64,000 bases of DNA, taken from contig JAQXVT010000035.1 of the NCBI GenBank assembly GCA_029225065.1, positions 1-64,000 of the forward strand, read 5' to 3'. A program made the translations under genes and the position numbers. Under the pieces are notes generated by a model. It was not told the DNA's origin. It worked only from the letters and a program-made list of their open reading frames with translations, and made no database searches. Position 1 is the stretch's first letter. Each line of letters starts with the position of its first letter. Shown one piece after another: positions 18,107 through 26,824 of this stretch. The stretch is from Lachnospiraceae bacterium (GTDB lineage Bacteria; Bacillota; Clostridia; Lachnospirales; Lachnospiraceae).

Positions 18107-18850
18107 ATGAGTGTAATTTCAATGAAACAGTTACTTGAGGCAGGCGTTCATTTCGGACATCAGACCAGAAGATGGAACCCGAAAATGGCTGAGTACATCT
18201 ACACAGAGAGAAACGGCATCTACATCATCGACCTTCAGAAGTCTGTAGGTAAAGTAGATGAGGCTTACAAGGCAGTTGCTGATATCGCAGCAGACGGCGG
18301 CACAATCCTCTTCGTAGGTACAAAGAAGCAGGCTCAGGATGCAGTACAGACCGAGGCAGAGAGATGCGGTATGTACTACGTAAACGAGAGATGGCTTGGC
18401 GGTATGCTGACCAACTTCAAGACCATCCAGAGCAGAATCAAGCGCCTCAAAGATATTGAGACCATGCAGGAAGACGGAACCTTCGACGTACTGCCGAAGA
18501 AAGAAGTCATCGCTCTGAAGAAAGAGATGGAGAAACTGCAGAAGAACCTTGGCGGAATCCAAGACATGAAGAAGATCCCGGACGCAATCTTCGTAGTAGA
18601 CCCGAAGAAAGAGAGAATCTGCGTACAGGAAGCTCATACACTGGGAATCAAACTGATCGGTATCTGCGATACCAACTGTGATCCGGAAGAGCTGGATTAT
18701 GTGATCCCGGGCAACGACGATGCAATCCGTGCCGTAAAACTGATCGTTTCCAAGATGGCAGACGCTGTTATCGAGGCAAAGCAGGGCGCAGAGGAAGAAG
18801 TTGCAGAAGTATACGATGAGGAAGCTCCGGTAGAGCCGATCGCTGAGTAA
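18107..18850 (+). CDS. rpsB: 30S ribosomal protein S2
   Basis: A 247-residue S2 protein with the canonical start [27 protein letters not shown] and the conserved block [14 protein letters not shown] at about 97-110. It binds the neck of the 30S subunit. An acidic C-terminal tail (from about residue 225, rich in Glu and Ala) extends the core. Codon use is strongly biased, as expected for a highly expressed gene. AAGGAG lies 9 bases before the start; tsf follows after 22 bases. Confidence 0.99.
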   Translation: MSVISMKQLLEAGVHFGHQTRRWNPKMAEYIYTERNGIYIIDLQKSVGKVDEAYKAVADIAADGGTILFVGTKKQAQDAVQTEAERCGMYYVNERWLGGMLTNFKTIQSRIKRLKDIETMQEDGTFDVLPKKEVIALKKEMEKLQKNLGGIQDMKKIPDAIFVVDPKKERICVQEAHTLGIKLIGICDTNCDPEELDYVIPGNDDAIRAVKLIVSKMADAVIEAKQGAEEEVAEVYDEEAPVEPIAE

Positions 18851-18872
18851 TCAAAACCAGGAGGAACGAACA

Positions 18873-19949
18873 ATGGCTATCACAGCAGGAATGGTAAAAG
18901 AGTTAAGAGAGACAACTGGCGCTGGTATGATGGACTGCAAAAAAGCCCTGACTGAGACCAACGGTGATATGGAAGCAGCTGTAGAGCTTCTGAAGAAGAG
19001 CGGCGCAGCTAAGATGGCAAAGAAAGCTACAAGAATCGCAGCAGAGGGTATCTGCCGTGTTGCAGCTGACGGAGCAAAGGCTGTTGTAGTAGAAGTTAAC
19101 TCCGAGACAGACTTCGTTGCAAAGAATGAAGTATTCCAGGCATTTGTTCAGTCTGTTGCTGACAAGGCACTGGCATCCGGCAAAGAAGGCGGAGCAAACG
19201 GTGAGGACGTACAGGCACTTTTGGATGACGGTCTGACCGAAGAGTTCGCTGACAAGACTCTGAAGATCGGCGAGAAGCTTTCCTTCAGAAGATTTGAGAA
19301 GGTAGAAGGCGACTGTGTAGCTTCCTACATCCATGGCGGCGGAAGAATCGGCGTTCTGGTAGCAGCTGAGGGTGCATCTGATGACGCTGCAAAAGAGGCT
19401 CTTACCAATGTTGCAATGCAGATCGCAGCAATGAACCCGCAGTATATCGCAAGAGAGGATATCTCTGCAGAAGAGCTGGCTAAGACAAAAGAGATCACGA
19501 TCGACAGCGCACTGAACGATCCGGCATCCCTTCCGAAGCCGATCCTGAACAGCCTGTTTGCAAAAGCTGTAGAGGGCAACGTATTTAACGCAGAGGATGC
19601 TGCTGCATACGAAGAGCAGAAGACCAACAAATATCTGTTCAATTTCCTTTCTGAAGCTGCAAAGAAGAGCCTTGCAGAGCTGGCAATGGCTGACAAGGCT
19701 GCAATCGCTGAGAACAAGATCTTCGCTGGCCTTGTAGAGGGACGTATTGCAAAGCAGCTCAAAGAGATCACACTTCTTGAGCAGGCTTATGTAAAAGCAG
19801 ATGACGGAAAGCAGACTGTAAAGGCTTACCTTGCATCCGTAAACAAAGCCCTGAAGCTGACCAAGATGGTTCGTTTCGAAGTTGGCGAGGGTATGGAGAA
19901 GAAGAACGAGGATTTTGCAGCTGAGGTTGCTGCTCAGATGAACGCTTAA
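18873..19949 (+). CDS. tsf: Translation elongation factor Ts
   Basis: The 358-residue nucleotide-exchange factor for EF-Tu. The N-terminal UBA-like domain ([20 protein letters not shown]) and the core motif [15 protein letters not shown] (about 71-85) are intact. It is longer than the usual 290-310 residues, the extra length lying in the C-terminal half, where about residues 205-330 are Ala/Lys/Glu-rich helices. It ends with a terminator and forms the standard rpsB-tsf operon. Confidence 0.98.
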   Translation: MAITAGMVKELRETTGAGMMDCKKALTETNGDMEAAVELLKKSGAAKMAKKATRIAAEGICRVAADGAKAVVVEVNSETDFVAKNEVFQAFVQSVADKALASGKEGGANGEDVQALLDDGLTEEFADKTLKIGEKLSFRRFEKVEGDCVASYIHGGGRIGVLVAAEGASDDAAKEALTNVAMQIAAMNPQYIAREDISAEELAKTKEITIDSALNDPASLPKPILNSLFAKAVEGNVFNAEDAAAYEEQKTNKYLFNFLSEAAKKSLAELAMADKAAIAENKIFAGLVEGRIAKQLKEITLLEQAYVKADDGKQTVKAYLASVNKALKLTKMVRFEVGEGMEKKNEDFAAEVAAQMNA

Positions 19950-19972
19950 TCTTACGCTTCGAGAATTGTCAT

Positions 19973-20010
19973 TGATTCGACCGAAGACAGAATGCGAGTA
20001 AGTCGAATCA
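19973..20010 (+). repeat. Inverted repeat after tsf
   Basis: TGATTCGAC (19973-19981) and GTCGAATCA (20002-20010) are exact inverted repeats 24 bases after the tsf stop, upstream of the terminator proper. It may be an RNA-stabilising stem. Confidence 0.45.
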
Positions 20011-20036
20011 GTGAAAGAACTGAAAAGTCAGAAAGG

Positions 20037-20078
20037 ATCCCGGATTTCCTGCAAAAACAGAAGTCCGGGGTTTTTTTC
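20037..20078 (+). terminator. Terminator of rpsB-tsf
   Basis: TCCCGGATTTCCTG pairs with CAGAAGTCCGGGG around an A-rich loop, followed by seven or more T. It is a typical strong intrinsic terminator. Confidence 0.85.
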
Positions 20079-20221
20079 GTTCGGAAAAGCGTATGATGTA
20101 AGAGATAGTACGTTTGCTACGCATATTCGCTGAAAAACAACCTGAAAAAACATATAGAAGCCATCTTATAAAAGCAGTGCAGTATGGTATAATAAATTCC
20201 TATGATACAGGAGGACGAAAA

Positions 20222-21904
20222 ATGTCAACGCAGAAGTTTATCAATATCAGCCTGCTGAGTTGGGGCTTCCTTTTTTGTGTAGTGGGAGCAATATGTATGA
20301 TCCTGAGTAAAAATTTTGCGAAGGAAAAACGAAAATGGATAATTTTTATGCAGACTGGTGCGGCAATCCTGCTGGGAGCGGAAGCGCTGGCATGGATATT
20401 TCGGGGAGAACCGGGAACCGTCGGTTTTTATATGGTTCGGATCACAAATTTTATTGTGTTTGTGGAGTCGGATCTCGTACTCTTCTTTTTTCACCACTAT
20501 CTTTGTGCCTATCTGTTTCCGGATGAGGGAAAGGATCGACCGCTTCGTGTCAGAGCAGTGAGCCTGCTTTGCGCTGCGGGAGTTGCACTGGTCGTTTTGT
20601 CCCAGTTCACCGGACTGTATTATACGTTTGACGAAAAAAATTTCTATCAGAGAGGCGAAGCATATGTGGTGTCGGCACTGATTCCGCTTGTGGCAATGCT
20701 GATGGATCTGTCGCTTCTGATCCAGTACCGCAGCCGGATCAAAAGAAAAGTAATGTTTGCGCTGGCAGGATATATCCTGTTTCCGCTTACGGCACTTGTG
20801 GCTCAGACAATCTGGTATGGATTTTCTCTCAATGACATGGCAGTTACAATTTCGATGGTGCTGCTGTTTATAGCGGCCGTCGGAGAGCAGAATGAATCAC
20901 TGGATCTCGTTTCGCGCAGAGAGGTGATGATGCGGGAACGTCTGGAAATTGAATCCATGCTGAACCGCTGTGTAAAAGAGCTTTCCTCGGATACCGATAT
21001 CGATGTCTCAATCAACAACCTGTTGGGCATTATTCAGGATTATTTTGAATCAGATCGAACGTATATTTTTGAGTATAATTTCGAACGGAAGATTCTGACG
21101 AACACGTACGAATACGTAAAGGGTCAGGTCACCCAGCAGCTGGATAATCTGCAGGAGGTTCCGCTTGAGGTGGTGGCGGTCTGGATGGAAGCATTTGAAA
21201 GGGATAATTTTTTCTATATTTCCGATCTGGAGCAGGAAAAGGATACCGATTATTATGAGATTTTGCGCGTGCAGGACATTCAGCAGCTGCTGGCTGTGCC
21301 GCTTCGGAAAAGTGATCAGATTATCGGATTTCTCGGTGTAGATAATCCAAGGGCGCACAATGAGGACCCGACGCTTCTGTCCTCGCTGCAGTATTTTGTG
21401 ACGAACATTCTGGAACGGAAACGGAAAAAAGAATACCTGAAAGCAATGAGCTACCAGGATATGCTGACCGGACTGTACAATCGCAACCGCTATATGGAAG
21501 TGATAGACAGCGAGGCCTCTCATTATTTCATGTGCGTCGGAGCGGCGTATATTGATCTGAACGGTCTGAAAAGGATGAACGATGAGTGCGGGCATGAGGC
21601 CGGAGATGAACTGATTCGCAGATGTGCCGCCGTTCTTTCGGAAATTTTCCCGAAAAAGTGCTATCGGGTGGGCGGGGATGAGTTTGTGATTCTTGTGCCG
21701 GGCATAAATGAGTGCACATTTTATGAGAAGATAAAGCTGATCCGCGAAAAAATGCAGGAGCGCGATGTCAGCATTTCGCTGGGTGCCCTGTGGCAGGAGA
21801 AGCCGGACAATCTGGAGCGGATGCTGAGGGACGCAGACGAGCGGATGTACGTGGAAAAAGAGCGGTATCACAGAGAAAATACGAGAAGAAGGAACTGCGA
21901 ATGA
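20222..21904 (+). CDS. Membrane diguanylate cyclase (seven-helix sensor, GAF, GGDEF)
   Basis: A 560-residue predicted c-di-GMP synthase. Residues about 8-235 form a membrane sensor of roughly seven hydrophobic helices, residues about 265-410 look like a GAF domain, and the C-terminal 150 residues are a GGDEF domain with an intact GGDEF at 484-488. I see no clear RxxD inhibitory site. ATG 20222 follows CAGGAGGACG; the longer frame from 20114 is not supported. The stop overlaps the next start as ATGA. The GAF and membrane parts suggest control by an unknown ligand. Confidence 0.9.
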   Translation: MSTQKFINISLLSWGFLFCVVGAICMILSKNFAKEKRKWIIFMQTGAAILLGAEALAWIFRGEPGTVGFYMVRITNFIVFVESDLVLFFFHHYLCAYLFPDEGKDRPLRVRAVSLLCAAGVALVVLSQFTGLYYTFDEKNFYQRGEAYVVSALIPLVAMLMDLSLLIQYRSRIKRKVMFALAGYILFPLTALVAQTIWYGFSLNDMAVTISMVLLFIAAVGEQNESLDLVSRREVMMRERLEIESMLNRCVKELSSDTDIDVSINNLLGIIQDYFESDRTYIFEYNFERKILTNTYEYVKGQVTQQLDNLQEVPLEVVAVWMEAFERDNFFYISDLEQEKDTDYYEILRVQDIQQLLAVPLRKSDQIIGFLGVDNPRAHNEDPTLLSSLQYFVTNILERKRKKEYLKAMSYQDMLTGLYNRNRYMEVIDSEASHYFMCVGAAYIDLNGLKRMNDECGHEAGDELIRRCAAVLSEIFPKKCYRVGGDEFVILVPGINECTFYEKIKLIREKMQERDVSISLGALWQEKPDNLERMLRDADERMYVEKERYHRENTRRRNCE

Positions 21905-22104
21905 AACTGGTATTTAAGCAGCGTATTTTTTCCTGGCTGGACTGCTATGATATCTATGACGATACGGGAGATACCGTCTATACAGTAAAGGGACAGCTGT
22001 CATGGGGCCATTGCCTGAAAATCTTTGATTTGTACGGAAACGAGCTTGGCATGGTAAAGGAGCGTGTGCTGACGATCGACGCGGAGAAGTGCTCGAGGAA
22101 CTGA
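21901..22104 (+). pseudogene. Truncated LURP-one-related protein
   Basis: A 67-codon frame overlapping the GGDEF gene by 4 bases. Residues 1-52 match the start of LURP-one-like proteins (MKLVFKQRIFSWLDCYDIYD, then LSWGHCLKIFDLYGNELG), which are normally about 160 residues. After KERVLTI the similarity stops and a TGA follows, and no other frame carries on the family. The break is next to a short copy of the dispersed intergenic repeat. It may be a remnant, or a short protein that is still made. The AUGA overlap suggests it is translated with the cyclase. Confidence 0.6.
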
Positions 22105-22446
22105 ACGCAGGTAGCGAAGCGGATTGTTACGAAAGCGGAAGTCTGAAAGATGCCTGTGAATAGTAGCAGGCAAAGCGAAAATTGTAAAAATCCATGACAG
22201 GGAGGTAGACAATCCAAAGTAGATTGTTTATAATAAAAAGAAAACGATAAATAACTGACGGCTTTCTGAAATCCAGAGTAAAGAGCGGAGATCAGAGAGC
22301 TGTTTTTTGTTGAGTGAACGCAGACAGCGAATGCGAATGCCGCTGTCGTGAAACCTGGCAAGATCCTGCTGGCAGGGGAGAACTGCACAGAATGGTGAAA
22401 TGGTTATGCCGGGCTTTGAATCAGACGGTGTGAGGGTTGAAAAGAG
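22105..22446. other. Intergenic region with degenerate repeat fragments
   Basis: 342 bases. At 22106-22135 lies a degenerate copy of the GCGAAGCGGATTG repeat module seen elsewhere in the window, with a second weak match at about 22318-22345. A hairpin made of CAGGTTTCACGACAG-like bases is possible but weak. No convincing gene was found; promoter for the histidine kinase not identified. Confidence 0.35.
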
Positions 22447-24447
22447 ATGGACGAATTACAGATTTTACGTGCACTTGATGCAAGCTATTTTTGCAGTATT
22501 CTGGTTGATGTAAAGCGGAACCGGTATGAGTGTCAGAAAGAGACGGAGCGGCTGCCGCAGCTTGACAGAGAAGGATGCTATACAAAGTTGTTGGAGGAAT
22601 TGACGCAGGAGGCTGTGACAGAGGGGGAGCAGAAAACATTTCAGGAAAAGTTTTCTCTGGAATATATGAAAAAGATGTTGTGTGGGCCGGAGGTGGCGAA
22701 GGGATACCGGAGCTACTACACCGACTGTCATGTGGTGCTTGGCGGGGAACGGAAATGGTGCAGGATGTCGGTCGTGCTTGTCGATTCGGACGAAAACGGA
22801 GATCCAAATCACGTGTTGATCCTTGTGCAGGATGTCACGCGGCAGAAGGAAAAGGATGTAGAATACGAAAAAAAACTGCAGGAGGCGTATGAACTGGCGG
22901 AGCGGGCAAATCAGGCCAAGACAACGTTTCTCAACAATATGTCCCACGATATCCGCACGCCGATGAATGCGATCATCGGATTTACGTCCCTGGCAGCGAC
23001 GCATCTAGACGAGCGGGAGCTTCTGAAGGACTATCTCGGAAAGATCATGATCTCAAGCAATCACCTGCTCTCTCTGATCAATGATGTACTGGATATGAGC
23101 CGCATCGAGAGCGGAAGGGTCAAGATTGAGGAGAACGAGTGCAGCATTCCGATTGTGATGCATGATCTTCGGAACATTCTGCAGACCGATATCAAGGCGA
23201 AGCGGCTTGACTTTTTCATCGATACGGTAGATGTGGTCAATGAGGATGTGATCTGTGACCGGCTGCGCTTGAATCAGATTCTTTTAAATTGTATGAGTAA
23301 TGCGATGAAATACACGAAGGCAGGCGGCACGGTCGGCATCCGGATTATTCAAAAAGAGCATGCGCCGGAGGGCTATGCGGACTATGATTTCGTGGTCAGA
23401 GATACCGGAATCGGCATGAGCGAGGAGTTTGCAAAACATATCTTTGAGCCGTTTTCGAGGGAGGAGAATGCGACGGTTGGCCGGATTCCGGGCACGGGAC
23501 TTGGCATGTCAATCACGAAAAATATCGTTGACATGATGGGCGGCACAATTTCGGTGCGCAGTAAGATCGGAGAAGGATCAGAGTTTACGATTTCACTTCG
23601 TTTCAAGACGGCATCCACCTCACAGCGCCGCGGCGTGATTCAGGAGCTGAACGGATTCCGTGCACTGGTGGCGGATGATAACATGGACAGCTGCGTCAGC
23701 GTGGAGAAGATGCTGCGCACGATCGGACTGCGGCCGGAGTGGACGACATCCGGCAAGGAGGCGGTGTTCCGCGCCAGATATGCGACTGAGCAGAATGATC
23801 CGTTCCGTGTCTATATCATCGACTGGCTGATGCCGGATATGAACGGTGTTGAGGTTGTACGGCGCATCCGCACGGAGATCGGAGAGCAGGTACCGATTAT
23901 CATTCTGACGGCGTACGACTGGTCGGATATCGAGCAGGAGGCAAGAGAAGCGGGCGTGACGGCGTTCTGCGCCAAGCCTCTGTTCCTGTCAGAGCTGTAC
24001 GACGTGCTGCAGAATGCAAGCCAGACGGACGGCGTGCCGGAGCATCCGGTATTTGGAAAGGAAGAATTTAAGGGCAAGCGCGTGCTTCTCGTCGAGGATG
24101 TGGAGCTGAACCGTGAGATTGCGGAAACCATCTTAAAGGATGCCGGGATCGCCGTCGTGGCAGTGGAGAACGGCAAGCAGGCTGTCGATTATATGAGTCA
24201 GGCGGAGGACGACTTTATCGATCTGATTCTGATGGATGTCATGATGCCGGTGATGGACGGCTACGAGGCGACGCGCCGTATCCGTGCGATGAGCGGAGGA
24301 AAAAATGAGAGCGTGCCGATCATTGCGATGACGGCGAACGCATTCGAGGAGGACGTGCGCCATGCGCTCGATGCCGGCATGAACGAGCATCTCTCCAAGC
24401 CGATCCGCATCGAGGCACTGTATGATGTGATGAAGAAGTTCCTGTAA
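22447..24447 (+). CDS. Soluble hybrid sensor histidine kinase with two receiver domains
   Basis: 666 residues, no membrane segment. A PAS-like region (about 1-135) precedes a HisKA dimerisation domain with MSHDIRTPMNAIIG (phospho-acceptor His167), then a HATPase domain with MSNAMKYT, DTGIGMS and GTGLGMSI. Receiver 1 (about 400-525) has IIDWLMPDMNG with Asp459; its first acidic pair is ADDN. Receiver 2 (about 540-660) has VEDVELNRE and LMDVMMPVMDGYEA with Asp597. No HPt or output domain is attached, so the phosphate must pass to another protein. Such kinases are common in Lachnospiraceae. The signal is unknown. Confidence 0.93.
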   Translation: MDELQILRALDASYFCSILVDVKRNRYECQKETERLPQLDREGCYTKLLEELTQEAVTEGEQKTFQEKFSLEYMKKMLCGPEVAKGYRSYYTDCHVVLGGERKWCRMSVVLVDSDENGDPNHVLILVQDVTRQKEKDVEYEKKLQEAYELAERANQAKTTFLNNMSHDIRTPMNAIIGFTSLAATHLDERELLKDYLGKIMISSNHLLSLINDVLDMSRIESGRVKIEENECSIPIVMHDLRNILQTDIKAKRLDFFIDTVDVVNEDVICDRLRLNQILLNCMSNAMKYTKAGGTVGIRIIQKEHAPEGYADYDFVVRDTGIGMSEEFAKHIFEPFSREENATVGRIPGTGLGMSITKNIVDMMGGTISVRSKIGEGSEFTISLRFKTASTSQRRGVIQELNGFRALVADDNMDSCVSVEKMLRTIGLRPEWTTSGKEAVFRARYATEQNDPFRVYIIDWLMPDMNGVEVVRRIRTEIGEQVPIIILTAYDWSDIEQEAREAGVTAFCAKPLFLSELYDVLQNASQTDGVPEHPVFGKEEFKGKRVLLVEDVELNREIAETILKDAGIAVVAVENGKQAVDYMSQAEDDFIDLILMDVMMPVMDGYEATRRIRAMSGGKNESVPIIAMTANAFEEDVRHALDAGMNEHLSKPIRIEALYDVMKKFL

Positions 24448-24511
24448 AAAAATTAACCAGGCCAAACAAGCAGCAAATCCTTGTTTTGACTATGTGAGCA
24501 ATGCGAAAGGG

Positions 24512-24548
24512 CAGGCTGAATCAAGTTATTTTGAGGCAGCCTGTTTTT
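24512..24548 (+). terminator. Terminator after the hybrid kinase
   Basis: CAGGCTG (24512-24518) pairs with CAGCCTG (24537-24543), followed by TTTTT. It is 64 bases after the kinase stop. Confidence 0.65.
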
Positions 24549-24709
24549 GGTATGACAGATGCCCTCTGGCAGATAGAGTATGCCTTATGCTATCGTATAT
24601 GTCGGAGCAGCCCGCAGATTGGAGTGCGGTTTTTACATATAACAGATTGTATGATACGTTGTCAGTCCGGCATTCGCGGAAAAATGTCCACCATAAACGG
24701 AAAAAATAG

Positions 24710-24738
24710 TTGACGTATCTCAAAAAACGCGTTATAGT
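24710..24738 (+). promoter_or_regulatory. Promoter of the glycine riboswitch transcript
   Basis: TTGACG, 17-base spacer, TATAGT, placed so that transcription would begin just before the riboswitch. Confidence 0.7.
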
Positions 24739-24754
24739 ATACAACAGTGACAGA

Positions 24755-24938
24755 AAAACGAGAAGAAGTTTGCAGGAAAGAGGCGAAAGCCCGCCGAAGG
24801 AGTAAAACTCTCAGGTCCCTGGTTACAGGGGAAAACTGCAGATGGATCGTTCTCTGGAGACACCTGTATCATACAGGGGCCGAAGGTGCAAACGACGCGC
24901 AGCGTCTTGAATCTCTCAGGCAAAAGGACAGAGGATGC
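24755..24938 (+). promoter_or_regulatory. Tandem glycine riboswitch
   Basis: Two aptamers in a row, each with the conserved glycine-riboswitch core. The first has GCCCGCCGAAGGAGTAAA and ACTCTCAGGTCCC; the second has GGGGCCGAAGGTGCAAA and ATCTCTCAGGCAAAAGG, ending ACAGAGG. The order and spacing of GCCGAAGG and CTCAGG boxes match the family. It lies about 120 bases before an amino-acid:cation symporter gene rather than before a glycine-cleavage gene. No clear terminator was seen between aptamer 2 and the start, so the mode of control is not settled. Confidence 0.93.
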
Positions 24939-25059
24939 TTGATATTTTACAATTCTTATCAGTTCCATGTAAGCGGAGTTCTCCGTCTTCTTTCGAACGG
25001 TCTTTTGTATTTCCCGTATTGTTACGTTGCAAAACTTCATAAAGAGGAGAGATTTGGTT

Positions 25060-26478
25060 ATGTGGAACATGGTGAATCAGTTTCTGGTAAAGGTCGATGA
25101 TCTTGTGTGGGGCGTACCGCTTATGGTACTGATTCTGGCAGGAGGTATCCTTCTGACAGTACGTCTTGGACTGCTTCAGATGCGCAGGCTGCCGCTTGCT
25201 CTGAAGTGGATGTTTAAAAATGAGGAAGAGGGAGACGGTGAGATATCCAGCTTTGCAGCACTTTGTACGGCACTGAGCGCGACGATCGGTACCGGTAATA
25301 TCGTCGGCGTGGCGACAGCCGTCTGTGCAGGCGGACCGGGCGCACTGTTCTGGATGATTGTAGCCGCGTTCTTTGGAATGGCAACGAAATATGCAGAAGG
25401 TCTTCTGGCTGTCAAATACCGTGTGGTTGCAGAGGACGGACACAGCCTTGGCGGACCGTTCTACTACATTGAGCGTGGTATGGGAACAAAGTGGAAATGG
25501 CTGGCAAAAATCTTTGCATTTTTCGGTGTCTGCGTTGGTCTGTTTGGTATCGGTACTTTCAGCCAGGTAAACGGTATCTCCAGTGCGATTCAGAATTTCT
25601 TTGATCCGGAAAAAGTAAACTGTGTAACACTTCCGTTCCTCGGAACGTATTCCTGGGCGGTTGTGATTGCATCTTTGATTCTGGCATTCTGTGTTGGAGC
25701 GATTCTGATTGGCGGATTGAAGCGTATCGCGACGGTCAGCCAGATTGTCGTTCCGTTTATGGCAGTCATTTATTTTGTATTCAGTGTGGCATTGCTTCTG
25801 TTGAACATTACACACGTTCCGGCAGCAATCGTGACCGTAGTAAAGGGCGCATTTAATCCGTCCGCGGTAACAGGCGGTATTGTCGGCAGCATGATCGTGG
25901 CAATGCAGAAAGGTGTAGCACGTGGTATCTTCTCAAATGAGGCAGGACTTGGAAGTGCTCCGATTGCAGCGGCAGCGGCGCAGAGCAAAGAGCCGGTACG
26001 CCAGGGTCTGGTAAGTATGACCGGTACCTTTATTGATACAATTGTTATCTGTACCATGACCGGTCTGTCTATTGTTGTGACAGGTGCATGGCAGGTAGAA
26101 GGTCTGGAGGGAGTTCAGGTTACAACATACGCATTCCAGAACGGACTTCCGCTTCCGGCGCAGGTATCCGCCTTCGTTTTGATGATCTGTCTGGTATTCT
26201 TCGCATTTACAACGATTCTCGGATGGGATTATTACAGTGAGCGTTGTCTGGAATATCTGACAAACGGGCACAAAAAGACGATCCTTACTTATCGCTGGCT
26301 GTACATCTTCGCCGTATTTATCGGACCGTACATGACCGTAAGTGCTGTATGGACGATCGCCGATATCTTCAACGGCCTGATGGCGATCCCGAACATGATC
26401 GCGCTGTTTGCCCTCAGCGGTGTCGTTGTAAAGGAGACGAAGAGCTTCTTCGCAGCGAAGAAACATATTGAAAAATAA
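25060..26478 (+). CDS. Alanine/glycine:cation symporter family protein
   Basis: A 472-residue membrane protein of the AGCS family (sodium-coupled uptake of alanine or glycine). The family signatures SATIGTGNIVGVATA (about 75-89), GGPFYYIERGMG and FSNEAGLGSAPIAAAAA (about 298-314) are all present, with about ten membrane helices. ATG 25060 follows AAAGAGGAGAG. The tandem glycine riboswitch in its leader points to glycine as substrate or signal. Confidence 0.95.
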   Translation: MWNMVNQFLVKVDDLVWGVPLMVLILAGGILLTVRLGLLQMRRLPLALKWMFKNEEEGDGEISSFAALCTALSATIGTGNIVGVATAVCAGGPGALFWMIVAAFFGMATKYAEGLLAVKYRVVAEDGHSLGGPFYYIERGMGTKWKWLAKIFAFFGVCVGLFGIGTFSQVNGISSAIQNFFDPEKVNCVTLPFLGTYSWAVVIASLILAFCVGAILIGGLKRIATVSQIVVPFMAVIYFVFSVALLLLNITHVPAAIVTVVKGAFNPSAVTGGIVGSMIVAMQKGVARGIFSNEAGLGSAPIAAAAAQSKEPVRQGLVSMTGTFIDTIVICTMTGLSIVVTGAWQVEGLEGVQVTTYAFQNGLPLPAQVSAFVLMICLVFFAFTTILGWDYYSERCLEYLTNGHKKTILTYRWLYIFAVFIGPYMTVSAVWTIADIFNGLMAIPNMIALFALSGVVVKETKSFFAAKKHIEK

Positions 26479-26506
26479 AGAAAATACAAAGAAAAGTATA
26501 TATAAG

Positions 26507-26541
26507 ACTCCCCGTAAAGAAAAGTTTGCGGGGAGTTTTTC
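26507..26541. terminator. Terminator after the symporter
   Basis: ACTCCCCG (26507-26514) pairs with CGGGGAGT (26529-26536), followed by a T-run. Confidence 0.85.
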
Positions 26542-26543
26542 TG

Positions 26544-26638
26544 TGTTCAGAGTCAACCGCCGAATAAAATTTTAAAAGTGCTCTTAAAAACACAGGCGTT
26601 TTACGTGCGCTTTGTAAAATTTTACCTGACTCTGAACA
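26544..26638. repeat. 95-bp palindromic MITE-like element
   Basis: Perfect 12-bp inverted ends (TGTTCAGAGTCA and TGACTCTGAACA) enclose a second inverted pair (TAAAATTTTA and GTAAAATTTTAC). It has no coding capacity and lies directly behind a terminator. A related half copy is at 17900-17945, and a weaker match to its AAAATTTTAC part is near 30515-30535. Confidence 0.7.
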
Positions 26639-26824
26639 GACAAAAATGTACAAAAAACGCAATCACCCTTGTATACAGATGAAAGAAACGATATAATGAA
26701 AAAATATGATGTTAAAGTTAAAAGGTCCAAAGGCGGGACGCAGGTGCATGGAAGCGCCTTTGAATCTGAAATGCCGGAAACAGGACGCGGCGAATAAACA
26801 GGCAAAGAGCCGGAGGCAGAAGCG

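Noticed and set aside
24494-24713. Two short overlapping frames before the glycine riboswitch
   Set aside because: They overlap a terminator and a promoter and show no recognisable protein.
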